Notes: generated from the letters alone by a model not told the origin. Numbered from the stretch's first letter, positions 51,515-59,618 are shown. The stretch is DNA of 64,000 nucleotides from Candidatus Bathyarchaeota archaeon (GCA_026014805.1 JAOZHR010000010.1:1-64000), one strand, 5' to 3'. Made by a program: numbers and translations.

Positions 51515-51596
51515 GCAGAATCTCCAGTAGGCACTGACCGCGACATTCAAGGCTAATCACGCCCAAAGAAGTTAGAAACTTTAGAAGGCTGAATGA

Positions 51597-52067
51597 ATGA
51601 AAGTTGGCACATACAACATCCCTGAAAACCTTTATTACATTAAAGAACACGAGTGGATCTTAATGGAGGATACTGGCACCGCGAAAATTGGCATCACAGA
51701 TTACGCTCAGAAAGCGCTAAGGGAGATTACATACTTTTACGTAGAGAAGAGAGGTGTTGAAGTCAAACGGATGGAGACAATCTGCAAAATAGAGTCAGTA
51801 AAATGTGTTGCTGAGATAATGAGCCCCCTTTCGGGCGTGGTTGTCAGATTCAATAACGGACTAATTGACAACCTAGCCATAATAAACAATGACCCTTACG
51901 GCAAAGGTTGGATGGCAATTATCCGCCCTACGAACTTTGACAAGGAGCTAGAAAAATTATTAAAACCAGAACTTTACGCCAAGCACATTAAAGAACTTAC
52001 CAAAATTGACGAAACTTTATTGATTTATAGATGGAAAAAAGGAGCAAAGAAAAAAACGGACGAATAA
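51597..52067 (+). CDS. H-protein-like lipoyl carrier within the Hdr region
   Basis: A 156-residue relative of GcvH. YYIKEHEWILMED, IGITDYAQKALREI, lipoylation site IESVKCVAEI with the target Lys, IMSPLSGVVVRFN and NNDPYGKGWMAII are present. Two cysteines flank the lipoyl Lys (ICKIESVKCVAE), unlike the canonical copy at 38174, and the C-terminus is longer and basic. It lies 82 bases after the flavoprotein and converges on hdrB. Lipoate-binding proteins of this fold work with sHdr complexes in sulfur-oxidising bacteria, so an Hdr partnership is plausible. Confidence 0.88.
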   Translation: MKVGTYNIPENLYYIKEHEWILMEDTGTAKIGITDYAQKALREITYFYVEKRGVEVKRMETICKIESVKCVAEIMSPLSGVVVRFNNGLIDNLAIINNDPYGKGWMAIIRPTNFDKELEKLLKPELYAKHIKELTKIDETLLIYRWKKGAKKKTDE

Positions 52068-52081
52068 GAAAAGTTCTACAC

Positions 52082-52957
52082 CTAGACACCAAGCTTGCTC
52101 AATAAATCAGACGTTTTCACACGGTTCATGCCCAACTCTAGATCCTTTGGGTCTATTCCGAGAGCAAGCCCAAGGACTTGTGGATAGAAGAGTACCGGCA
52201 GGTTATAAGCGACATTAAACCTTCTCTCTATCACCCTCTGATTTCTGTCGTACATAGAGCCACACAAGGGGCACATCAGAACTATCGCGTCGGCACCCAT
52301 AGCGTTGACATTGTCAAGTTTCCTCTTTGCCATCGCCAACGCAATGTTATCGTCAATGTCCAAAGTCACTCCGCCGCAACACTGCGTCTTATCCTCATAT
52401 TCTACAGTCTCCGCGCCCAGGGCAGAGATAAGTTCATCTAGAGTTCTTGGAAACTCGGGGTCCTCAAATTTGTCAAAAACGTCTGAAGGTTTAAGATAAT
52501 GGCATCCGTAGTGGGAGGCTAACTTGAGTCCCTCCAAGCTGTTCTTAACCTGGCTTCTAATCTTTTCAGGACCAACGTCTTCGTACAGAACTCGCACAAA
52601 GTGTTTAACCTTGACCTTTCCTTTGTAAGCCCGACCTATCTTCTGCAGTTTCTCGTTGACCTCTTCCCTTAACCCATCATCGTGTGTCAGCTCTTTGCTG
52701 GCTTCCGCCAGCGTGGAGGCGCAACCTGTGCAGATGGTGCATATGTCTATGCCCATGCCCTCAGCAACGCTTAGGTCCCTGGCAGCTAGAAGCAAGGCTG
52801 TTTCTTGGTCTACGGACTTTATAGGGAAGCCGCAACAGGCAAAGTCCTCTGCGTCTATGAGTTCCACTCCAAGTTCTTTGGCGACCTTCCTCGCTGAAAG
52901 CTCAAACTGTCTAGACATCACAGGTGCAAGGCATCCCAGGAAAAAGGCGTACTTCAC
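52082..52957 (-). CDS. hdrB: Heterodisulfide reductase subunit B
   Basis: A 291-residue HdrB with two CCG domains: FLGCLAP, FACCGFPIKS, CTICTGCAS, then ASHYGCHYLKP, KTQCCGG and LMCPLCGSMYD. These bind the non-cubane 4Fe-4S clusters that split a disulfide. The final residues GLALGIDPKDLEL are typical. It begins 1 base after hdrC. HdrB would be the disulfide-reducing site of the complex. Confidence 0.94.
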   Translation of the reverse strand: MKYAFFLGCLAPVMSRQFELSARKVAKELGVELIDAEDFACCGFPIKSVDQETALLLAARDLSVAEGMGIDICTICTGCASTLAEASKELTHDDGLREEVNEKLQKIGRAYKGKVKVKHFVRVLYEDVGPEKIRSQVKNSLEGLKLASHYGCHYLKPSDVFDKFEDPEFPRTLDELISALGAETVEYEDKTQCCGGVTLDIDDNIALAMAKRKLDNVNAMGADAIVLMCPLCGSMYDRNQRVIERRFNVAYNLPVLFYPQVLGLALGIDPKDLELGMNRVKTSDLLSKLGV

Positions 52958-52958
52958 T

Positions 52959-53459
52959 TTATTCTCCTCCTCCAGCGCCTGACAGTTTGTTCAAGCCAGT
53001 TAGCTTAAAGAGCTTTTGAACCTCTTCGTTTATAGGTGGAATTTGCGGCAACCCGAGTTCCTTCCGTTTGGTGTTGTCAAACTTGCTTATGGGGAACAGT
53101 CTGCCATTAGCCCCTACAAGCTCCACTCGTTTAGCAAAGGAGCTGTGAATATAACCTTCTTTGACTGCCAGATTTTTGAGAACGTTCATCACGTCGGCTA
53201 TCCTAACGTCCTGTGGGCATCGTTCCTGGCAGGTGTAACATGCAGAACACAGCCATATGAAGTCGCTTGAAAGGACCCTTTCCCTCATGCCGAGCACGGT
53301 CATGCGTATGATCTTTCTAGGATTGTATTTCTCCTCTATCTCCCTAACCGGGCATCCGACATTGCATGTTCCACACTGATAGCACCTCTTTATGTTCTGT
53401 CCTCCAGGAGCTTTAGAAACTTCGTCTTTGAACCTAGGGTCGAGTTTGGTGACCACCAA
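52959..53459 (-). CDS. hdrC: Heterodisulfide reductase subunit C
   Basis: A 166-residue HdrC with two 4Fe-4S clusters, CYQCGTCNVGCPV and CSACYTCQERCPQ, and the RKIIRMTVLGM helix between them. It links HdrA to HdrB. First gene of the hdrC-hdrB pair; a TATA-like ACTTAAATTA lies near 53556-53565 on the minus strand. Confidence 0.93.
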   Translation of the reverse strand: MVVTKLDPRFKDEVSKAPGGQNIKRCYQCGTCNVGCPVREIEEKYNPRKIIRMTVLGMRERVLSSDFIWLCSACYTCQERCPQDVRIADVMNVLKNLAVKEGYIHSSFAKRVELVGANGRLFPISKFDNTKRKELGLPQIPPINEEVQKLFKLTGLNKLSGAGGGE

Positions 53460-53579
53460 AATAGGCCTCTCCGCACTTAATTTGAATAACCAACCTTTGT
53501 AGTTGAATATGCCATCCAGCGTTCCTCATTTTGAGAATAATATAGAACCATTTGACTTAATTTAAGTATTTGTTTTTGG

Positions 53580-53956
53580 CGCGCGGTCATGTCCAGTGAC
53601 ACAACTCTTTGACGCGCAAATTGACGTCATAGGCTGACAGAATTCTTTGCAAGAAGAGAAGGAATCACAACCGTAGTTAGAACAATCACTTTGAAGACGG
53701 GAGCGGACTGTTATCTTAGCGCTATGCCAATAAAGTGAACCTTGTTGTCGAAAAAGAATCGCAACGAATAGTTGGAGCCCAGATTATTGGGGTAGAGGAA
53801 GCTATCCAACGCATAAATCCTCCATCCTTTGCCATACAAAAACAGATGACTATTCAAGAACTAGCGAAAGTGGACACAGCGTACGCACTACTCCTGTGCG
53901 AGACATGAGAACTCATGGTCTTAGCCGCAGAAATTGTGCTGATGAAACTCCGATAA
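53580..53956 (+). pseudogene. Decayed C-terminal part of a second CoADR/NADH-oxidase gene
   Basis: Reading through changes of frame gives VTQLFDAQIDVIG, LTEFFARREGITTVV, YLSAMPIK, VNLVVEKESQRIVGAQIIG, FAIQKQMTIQEL, DTAYA and LAAEIVLMKLR. Segment by segment this matches the C-terminal domain of the flavoprotein at 50162-51514 (for example GRVMGAQLVGGED and SVAIQKEMTVLEL). There are frameshifts near 53634 and 53732 and an in-frame TGA near 53908. The N-terminal two thirds are missing. Confidence 0.8.
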
Positions 53957-53988
53957 AACATAATTTCCCTCTTCTTTTCCCAAAGAAC

Positions 53989-53996
53989 TTTATATA
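53989..53996 (+). promoter_or_regulatory. TATA box of the GAPDH gene
   Basis: TTTATATA with a purine-rich BRE-like CCAAAGAAC just upstream, about 68 bases before the ATG. GGTGAT at 54053-54058 is the ribosome binding site. Confidence 0.6.
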
Positions 53997-54063
53997 CCGT
54001 AGGAAAATTAATATGGAAAGCATATTTACAGTAACGTAAAACTATGAACAATGGTGATTTAGA

Positions 54064-55077
54064 ATGGCGATAAAAGTAGCTATAAACGGATTTGGCAGAA
54101 TTGGACGTTTACTCTTCAGAGCTGCTACAGAAAGAAAAGCCAACATAGACTTCGTAGCGCTAAACGACCTCGCACCCGCAAAAACCTTAGCATACTTACT
54201 TAAAAACGACTCAGTACACGGACATCCACCATTCAACGTAAGAGTTGAAGAAAACACGATAATCGTAGACGGCAAACCGATAAAAGTGCTCTCAGAAAGA
54301 GACCCTGCACAACTTCCTTGGAAAGACATGAACGTCTACCTAACTGTTGAATCAACAGGGCTATTCACAGCCAGAGAAAAAGCTTCACTACACTTGCAAG
54401 CAGGCGCCAAGAAAGTCTTAATCTCCGCACCCGCCAAAAACCCAGACATAACCATAGTGCTAGGCGTAAACCACGAAAAATACAACCCTGCAAACCACAA
54501 CATCATCTCAAATGCTTCATGCACAACAAACTGCGTCTCTCCAGTTGTCAAAATATTGAATGATAACTTCGGTCTAAAGAAGGCACTTATGACAACCGTC
54601 CACGCATATACAAACGACCAAAGAATCCAAGATCTAGTCCATAGAAAACTTCGCAGGGGCAGAGCAGGAGCAGTGTCAATTATACCCACAACAACAGGAG
54701 CCGCTGTAGCCGCCACCACTGTACTTCCAGAACTTTCGGGAAAAATGAACGGCCTTGCCTTAAGAGTTCCAGTACCTAACGTTTCAATAGTCGACCTTAC
54801 TGCTTTGCTGGAAAAGGAGACAACGGCGGAGGAAATTAACGGTGCGTTCAAAGCAGCTGCAGAGGGACCGTTGAAGGGGATAATGGACTACACAGAAGAA
54901 CCGCTTGTGTCAGTTGACTTTAACCACAATTCATACTCTGCAACAATTGATGCACTATCCACGATGGTAGTTGGTGGCAACTTGGCAAAGGTGCTTGTTT
55001 GGTACGATAACGAATGGGGCTTCTCCTGCCGCATGGTAGAACTCATCGAACTCATAGGTAAAAAAGCCGGCTTGTAA
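54064..55077 (+). CDS. gap: Type I (bacterial-type) glyceraldehyde-3-phosphate dehydrogenase
   Basis: A 337-residue class I GAPDH: KVAINGFGRIGRLLFRA, active site SNASCTTNCVSPV, TTVHAYTNDQ, RRGRAGAVSIIPTTTGA and WYDNEWGFSCRMVEL. Most archaea use the unrelated type II enzyme with a SCNTTG active site, so this copy was probably acquired from bacteria at some point. It precedes an archaeal-type PGK; the two catalyse consecutive steps between glyceraldehyde-3-phosphate and 3-phosphoglycerate. Confidence 0.96.
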   Translation: MAIKVAINGFGRIGRLLFRAATERKANIDFVALNDLAPAKTLAYLLKNDSVHGHPPFNVRVEENTIIVDGKPIKVLSERDPAQLPWKDMNVYLTVESTGLFTAREKASLHLQAGAKKVLISAPAKNPDITIVLGVNHEKYNPANHNIISNASCTTNCVSPVVKILNDNFGLKKALMTTVHAYTNDQRIQDLVHRKLRRGRAGAVSIIPTTTGAAVAATTVLPELSGKMNGLALRVPVPNVSIVDLTALLEKETTAEEINGAFKAAAEGPLKGIMDYTEEPLVSVDFNHNSYSATIDALSTMVVGGNLAKVLVWYDNEWGFSCRMVELIELIGKKAGL

Positions 55078-55107
55078 ACAACGCAAAACGTTCCTGAAAA
55101 ATGTCCT

Positions 55108-55133
55108 TAGAGGCATTCGCCCTCTATTTTTTT
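55108..55133 (+). terminator. Hairpin with T-run between gap and pgk
   Basis: TAGAGG and CCTCTA form a 6-bp stem around CATTCGC, followed by seven T residues. It may terminate or attenuate transcription before pgk. Confidence 0.55.
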
Positions 55134-55145
55134 GGTTGGTAAAAA

Positions 55146-56375
55146 ATGTCGAAAATCTTAACCATAAATGACTTCGACTTCAGAAACAAAACTGCTCTGG
55201 TAAGAGTGGACTTTAACTCTCCAATTGATCCCCAGACGAAGAAGGTCCTAGAAGACGTAAGGATTAGAGTACATGGAGAAACAACAATTAAAGAACTCGC
55301 TCAGAAAGGCGCAAAAGTCGTAGTGCTAGCTCATCAAGGAAGACCTGGAGAGCCCGACTTCATATCTCTTGAGCAACATGCAAAGATTCTCAGCAAGATA
55401 CTGAATAAGCCCGTCAAGTACGTGGATGACCTTTTTGGAGAGAAAGCTAAAAAGGCCATAAAAGAATTGAAAAACGGACAAATTCTGATTCTAAAAAACG
55501 TTAGAACATACCCCGAAGAACGAAATAAGGAAACTCCCGAAAAACACGCAAAAACAGATTTTGTAAAATCGCTGGCACCCCTAGCTGACGTGTTCATCAA
55601 CGACGCCTTTGCAGCTGCCCACCGCTCCCACGTTTCCATCGTGGGCTTCACAGCTGTCCTACCTAGTGTTGCGGGGCGAATTATGGAGAAAGAACTCAAC
55701 GCCTTAAGCAAAGCCCTTGAATCGCCAGAGAAGCCCTGCATCTACATTTTGGGCGGTGCCAAGGCAGACGATGCCCTTAGAATTTCGAAGTACGTATTGG
55801 ATAACAACATCGCTGACAACGTTTTAACAGGTGGTGTGGCGGGGCATCTATTCCTAGCTGCAAAAGGTGTAGACCTTGGAACCCCAAACATAGAGTTTCT
55901 CAAGAAGAAGGAGTTACTAGGCTTCGTTTCTGGCATTGAAAAATTGATAAGAAGCTATCCAGACCAAGTTAAAACGCCTTCCGACCTGGCCATAGATGTA
56001 GATGGTAAACGGGAAGAAATAGCCATAGAAGAGCTTCCGACAAACTATCCAATATGCGACATTGGAACGAAAACCATTCAGCACCATGGCGGAATTATAC
56101 GAAAAGCCAAGTCTATCGTAGTCAGCGGACCTATGGGAATTTTCGAAAACAAAGAATTCATGAAAGGAACTAAGGAAATCCTAGAAGCTGTAGCAGACTC
56201 GAAAGCCTTCTCTCTTGTTGGAGGAGGTCACACGGTAGCGGCAGTTGAACAGTTGGGGCTTGAAAAGAAAATGGGTTACATAAGCACAGCGGGTGGAGCG
56301 TTAATAGAGTTTCTAATGGGCGAAAAACTGCCTGGGGTGGCTGCTTTAGAAGCCGCGGCAAAAAGACAACCCTAA
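55146..56375 (+). CDS. pgk: Phosphoglycerate kinase (archaeal type)
   Basis: A 409-residue PGK: ALVRVDFNSPIDPQ, KVVVLAHQGRPGEPD, DVFINDAFAAAHRSHVS, YILGGAKADDALRI, VSGPMGIFENKEF and LVGGGHTVAAVEQLG. The HQGRPG and GGAKADD variants are typical of archaeal PGKs. It is encoded 68 bases after gap on the same strand. Confidence 0.95.
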   Translation: MSKILTINDFDFRNKTALVRVDFNSPIDPQTKKVLEDVRIRVHGETTIKELAQKGAKVVVLAHQGRPGEPDFISLEQHAKILSKILNKPVKYVDDLFGEKAKKAIKELKNGQILILKNVRTYPEERNKETPEKHAKTDFVKSLAPLADVFINDAFAAAHRSHVSIVGFTAVLPSVAGRIMEKELNALSKALESPEKPCIYILGGAKADDALRISKYVLDNNIADNVLTGGVAGHLFLAAKGVDLGTPNIEFLKKKELLGFVSGIEKLIRSYPDQVKTPSDLAIDVDGKREEIAIEELPTNYPICDIGTKTIQHHGGIIRKAKSIVVSGPMGIFENKEFMKGTKEILEAVADSKAFSLVGGGHTVAAVEQLGLEKKMGYISTAGGALIEFLMGEKLPGVAALEAAAKRQP

Positions 56376-56387
56376 CTTCCTTCTTTT

Positions 56388-57002
56388 TTATTGAAGAATT
56401 TGGGGAATGGCTGCGGTAATACCGTTTATCACGAACTGTATGGCGATTGCTAGAACGATTATGGCCATTAATTGATTAACTGCACGTAGCCCTTCGTCGG
56501 ATACAAGCTTTGAAATTTTTGAGGCGTACCTCATACCGAGATACAGTACTAATATTCCAACCGCGATTCCGACAAACACCAGAAATGTGTGTAGCAGCGT
56601 TTCAGCTTGAGAACTGAGGAGTATCACAGTTGTGATTGTGCCGGGACCAGCTGTAAGCGGAAAGGCTAATGGAACGATGGCAATGTTCTCTCGTTCTGCC
56701 TCTGAGTATTCTTTTCCTTTTGGATGGAGCATGTGGATTGCAACTGAAACCAACAGGATTCCGCCTGCGATTTGGAACGCTGCAATTGTTATGTTGAAAA
56801 TCGAGAATAGCAGTTGTCCTGTTAAGGCGAAGAACACTAAGACCCAGAAAGAAATGCTAATAGATTGTCTGACAATTTGGCGTTTTTCACTTTCGTTTAA
56901 ATCCTTTGCAAGAGTAATGTAGGCTACAATGGTGCTGGCGGGTTCAATCACGGCCGTAATCGAGGTAATCGCTAGAATGACAAACTCTAGTGAGCCAATC
57001 AT
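56388..57002 (-). CDS. MarC family membrane protein
   Basis: A 204-residue protein with six membrane segments and the MarC features: ITAVIEPASTIVAYITL, FQIAGGILLVSVAIHML, VPLAFPLTAGPGTITTVILL. The family's function is unsettled despite its name. The gene converges on pgk and lies 24 bases after a GNAT gene on the same strand. Confidence 0.9.
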   Translation of the reverse strand: MIGSLEFVILAITSITAVIEPASTIVAYITLAKDLNESEKRQIVRQSISISFWVLVFFALTGQLLFSIFNITIAAFQIAGGILLVSVAIHMLHPKGKEYSEAERENIAIVPLAFPLTAGPGTITTVILLSSQAETLLHTFLVFVGIAVGILVLYLGMRYASKISKLVSDEGLRAVNQLMAIIVLAIAIQFVINGITAAIPQILQ

Positions 57003-57026
57003 AATATTTGAAACCTCATATGGTTC

Positions 57027-57653
57027 CTATAGGCGTTCTTCATATCCTTCGATAGTGCAGTGCTTTTTAAGGTATTCCTCCAATTTGTGTCCCAACACTA
57101 GTTTTAGCAAGTTCATTCGTATTTTTAGGTATTCACCTTGAAGGATGTCGAAGTGAAAGCCGTCCCATTTTCGTCCATTAACGAAAGCTGCTTGCCTCAC
57201 CACTCCACCTTTTTTGAAACCGCATGCTTTCAAAGCCTTGTGAGCACGGTGATTGTATTCTACGCTCCATGCTTCGCAACGTTCCATATTCAGTTGGTTG
57301 AAGGACATTTCCATCAGAGCTACAGTAATTTTTTTACCCAAACCTTTTCCCCATAATTCTTTCTTGCCAATGTATATTCCAATGTCTGCGGTCTTTACGT
57401 TGCCCCATTCCTCTCGTCGTATACGAGCAATCCCGATAGACTCTTTTGAATCAATGAGTTCAACGATAAGGTGAAGCTGTTTCTCGTCCTTGACCCACTC
57501 TTCGTATTGCTTCTCCAGCTGAGCCATATTTACGAAGTTCAATGGGTTACTTCGTGAGTACATTATTAGTTCAGAATCGTTTTCCCACATGTGCAGCAGC
57601 TTCAAATCTTCTCTTTCAGTAGGTCTAAACCTAAGGTTTCCAAACTCAAACAT
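57027..57653 (-). CDS. GNAT acetyltransferase (RimJ/RimL type)
   Basis: A 208-residue protein with the GNAT fold: LRFRPTEREDLKLLHMWEND at the start, IGIARIRREEWGNVKTADIGIYIG, the acetyl-CoA loop KELWGKGLGKKI, and NHRAHKALKACGFKKGGVVRQAAFVNGR. It resembles N-acetyltransferases acting on protein N-termini or small amines. It is probably co-transcribed with marC. Confidence 0.87.
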   Translation of the reverse strand: MFEFGNLRFRPTEREDLKLLHMWENDSELIMYSRSNPLNFVNMAQLEKQYEEWVKDEKQLHLIVELIDSKESIGIARIRREEWGNVKTADIGIYIGKKELWGKGLGKKITVALMEMSFNQLNMERCEAWSVEYNHRAHKALKACGFKKGGVVRQAAFVNGRKWDGFHFDILQGEYLKIRMNLLKLVLGHKLEEYLKKHCTIEGYEERL

Positions 57654-57750
57654 ACAGATTCACTACCTGAATCTACAACGCTTTGGGCACTGCAAATTAT
57701 TAACTTTAGCTATGATACGGTGGCCAGAGCCAGTTTCCAACAAGTACCTT

Positions 57751-58488
57751 TTAAGACTTTATTTCAGGCCTTTGAGATACTAACTCCTCTAAGCTTCTTG
57801 CGAAGTCTGTTTCTAATAGTTCATTTACATCCCCTATAGAGTTCTCTAGCTCATAGTCGAATTTTATCTCCCCTAAAAAGGACACCTTGAACTTTTCAAC
57901 ATTTTCACGAATGAACGATGAATCGGTCATCTTCATGTTCTCCACAACACCAATGATAGGCACATTCAAATCCCTCAGTAACCTAATCAATTTTCTCACT
58001 GTTTCAAATGCCACCTTAGATGAAGTCGTAACCACGAGAAAGTTGATGTCTTTGACGAGTCTTATCATATCTAATGTCGCATCTCCGATGCCAGGAGGCA
58101 TATCAATCACTAGGAAATCCAACGAGCCCCACTGAGTGATAGCCAATAACTCTATTATTGCGTTAGAGATGTCGACGCCTCTCAAAGGCGTCGGAGCATC
58201 ACCTGAGTAATAGATGATCGACATGTGCATTAAACCGTGAGCCACAGGCGGGACAATTCCCTTTTCTTCCTTTGGATACAATCCGTCAATTTCCAATATA
58301 ACATGGGTAGACGGGCTAGAGAAATCCAAGTCCAGTAGACCCACTTTATGGCCACTTCTCGAAAGAGTAAGCGCCAAAGTAGATGCGATTAAGCTCTTGC
58401 CTACTCCTCCTTTGCCACTTGACACCGCTATTATCTTCCTTATTTTTGCCAATCTTTCATCGATTATGTTCAGTCTAGGGTCAACCAT
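57751..58488 (-). CDS. hypB: MinD/Mrp-type ATPase, likely archaeal HypB for [NiFe]-hydrogenase maturation
   Basis: A 245-residue deviant-Walker ATPase: SSGKGGVGKSLIASTLAL, LLDLDFSSPSTHVIL, FLVIDMPPGIGDATLD and VVTTSSKVAFETVRKL. It lacks the C-terminal cysteines of NBP35/ApbC Fe-S carriers. It is encoded directly after hypA, as in Thermococcales, where a MinD-type ATPase replaces the GTPase HypB and acts with HypA in nickel delivery. ATG 58488, with AAGGAG about 10 bases upstream, is preferred to the overlapping 58521 start. Confidence 0.85.
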   Translation of the reverse strand: MVDPRLNIIDERLAKIRKIIAVSSGKGGVGKSLIASTLALTLSRSGHKVGLLDLDFSSPSTHVILEIDGLYPKEEKGIVPPVAHGLMHMSIIYYSGDAPTPLRGVDISNAIIELLAITQWGSLDFLVIDMPPGIGDATLDMIRLVKDINFLVVTTSSKVAFETVRKLIRLLRDLNVPIIGVVENMKMTDSSFIRENVEKFKVSFLGEIKFDYELENSIGDVNELLETDFARSLEELVSQRPEIKS

Positions 58489-58490
58489 CG

Positions 58491-58889
58491 CTACTTTACT
58501 CCTTTTATGGAGCCTAGCCAAACTCCACGCCCTACGGAGACTTCAAAGTCTGGGCTGCCACATTTAGGACATTTTACGTACGTGTGAGCAATCTCCGGAA
58601 TAAAGTGGATTGCTTCTGAGACAGCTTCGCTCAGGTTCTCTGCGCTAAAACTCCATTGATGCCCACAAACGTTGCATTTCAATTCAGCCCTTACAGTTTC
58701 AAAATTGAACTTTGCTTTTTTGAGAAGGGGAGACTGAAGTTGAGATAGAGCAAACTCGAAAATTTCCTGATCTATCTGTTGCAGTTCACCAATCTTGATT
58801 TTGACTTCAGTAATATCTTTAAGTCCTTCTTCTCCGGCTATTTTAAGAATTGTAGAAACCACTGCTTCTGCTAAAGCCCATTCGTGCAT
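58491..58889 (-). CDS. hypA: Hydrogenase nickel incorporation protein HypA
   Basis: A 132-residue HypA. It starts MHEWALAEAVV with the nickel-binding His2, and has IGELQQIDQEIFEFAL and a zinc site from two CxxC pairs (CNVCGHQWSF and CPKCGSPDF), spaced slightly wider than usual. It delivers nickel to hydrogenase large subunits. No hydrogenase structural gene is in the window. Confidence 0.93.
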   Translation of the reverse strand: MHEWALAEAVVSTILKIAGEEGLKDITEVKIKIGELQQIDQEIFEFALSQLQSPLLKKAKFNFETVRAELKCNVCGHQWSFSAENLSEAVSEAIHFIPEIAHTYVKCPKCGSPDFEVSVGRGVWLGSIKGVK

Positions 58890-58910
58890 GCTGAAACCTC
58901 AGACTAGCTG

Positions 58911-58920
58911 TGTTTAAAAG
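58911..58920 (-). promoter_or_regulatory. TATA-like box for hypA-hypB
   Basis: CTTTTAAACA on the minus strand lies about 25 bases before the hypA ATG, suggesting a nearly leaderless transcript. Confidence 0.45.
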
Positions 58921-59073
58921 TATTGTAACTTTGTGCGCAATTGAAACTTTTGGTCAGTTGGGTTTGATCTCAGCTTCTATTTGCTGCCATCCATATTTGA
59001 TTAGCGCATCTGTTCTAAATCGCACAAAAACTGGACAAAAAAAGGCTTCACTAGCATCTTCGAGCAGGCACGC

Positions 59074-59364
59074 TTATATTGAAAAGATGTTCAACCTCAC
59101 TTCTTCTACGCCCCTTCTGGCTTTCAACTTTTCTGCCAACCATTTTATTTCCTTAGCCTCACCTTTCACTGCAATTGTTTCTAAACACTTTTCTTTGCTT
59201 AAATGGACATGCATCGTTGCACAAATTATAGATTCGAAGTGGTGTTGGATGTCGATTAAATCGGATTCTAAGTTTCTTGTTTCATGGTCGTATATCAGAG
59301 TTATTGACCCTGCCTTTGTTCCTTTTACGTCTGCAAGCGCGCGCGCCTGACTATATGCTTCCAA
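59074..59364 (-). CDS. NikR-like nickel-binding domain without the DNA-binding half
   Basis: A 96-residue protein equal to the C-terminal ACT-like domain of NikR: SITLIYDHETRNL, IQHHFESIICATMHVHLSKEKCLE, VKGEAKEIKWLAEKL and RRGVEEVRLNIFS. All four nickel ligands of E. coli NikR have counterparts (His in QHH, both His of MHVH, Cys in KEKC). The N-terminal ribbon-helix-helix is missing: only some 20 residues precede the domain, the start would be TTG, and an in-frame TAA lies upstream. It may be a truncated regulator or a stand-alone nickel sensor. Confidence 0.75.
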   Translation of the reverse strand: MEAYSQARALADVKGTKAGSITLIYDHETRNLESDLIDIQHHFESIICATMHVHLSKEKCLETIAVKGEAKEIKWLAEKLKARRGVEEVRLNIFSI

Positions 59365-59474
59365 TAATAGAAGATCCTTATCTTTCGATGCTTCTTAGCG
59401 GGGTTTTGGGATTTGTTCTTGTCCTAGGCATAACGTTTCTGCTAGGAGTGACTGTAACGCATCGAGATGGTTAG
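59355..59474 (+). pseudogene. C-terminal fragment of a PDGLE/CbiN-type Ni/Co transport protein
   Basis: Frame ending at TAG 59472 reads APDYMLPIIEDPYLSMLLSG, then one membrane helix and VTVTHRDG. The PDY...P..ED..L...L.G layout followed by a helix is the end of PDGLE proteins that accompany CbiM/NikM nickel or cobalt importers. The preceding part is absent; the frame runs straight into the NikR-like gene on the other strand. Confidence 0.5.
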
Positions 59475-59510
59475 TCTATATTCTTCTTTTTAATGCAAAA
59501 AGGCAGGTTT

Positions 59511-59589
59511 TGGTAGCGGGGAGTAGATTTGAACTACTGATCTCTGGGTTATGAGCCCAGCGGGTTAAACCTGGCTACCCCACCCCGCT
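59511..59589 (-). tRNA. Initiator tRNA-Met (CAT)
   Basis: The minus strand folds into a complete tRNA. Acceptor AGCGGGG pairs with CCCCGCT, including the archaeal initiator A1-U72 pair. D-stem GGGT/ACCC, anticodon arm CTGGG-CTCATAA-CCCAG (three G-C pairs, anticodon CAT), T-arm AGTAG-TTCAAAT-CTACT, discriminator A and an encoded CCA follow. The A1-U72 pair and GGG/CCC anticodon stem identify it as the initiator rather than the elongator. Confidence 0.95.
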
Positions 59590-59618
59590 TCACTTTTCAA
59601 GTTTGATATCATAGCATG

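Noticed and set aside
42066-53459. Possible selenocysteine in the HdrA, HdrB or FrhB-like genes, as in some methanogens
   Set aside because: All frames are continuous with Cys at the expected cluster positions; no in-frame TGA was needed.
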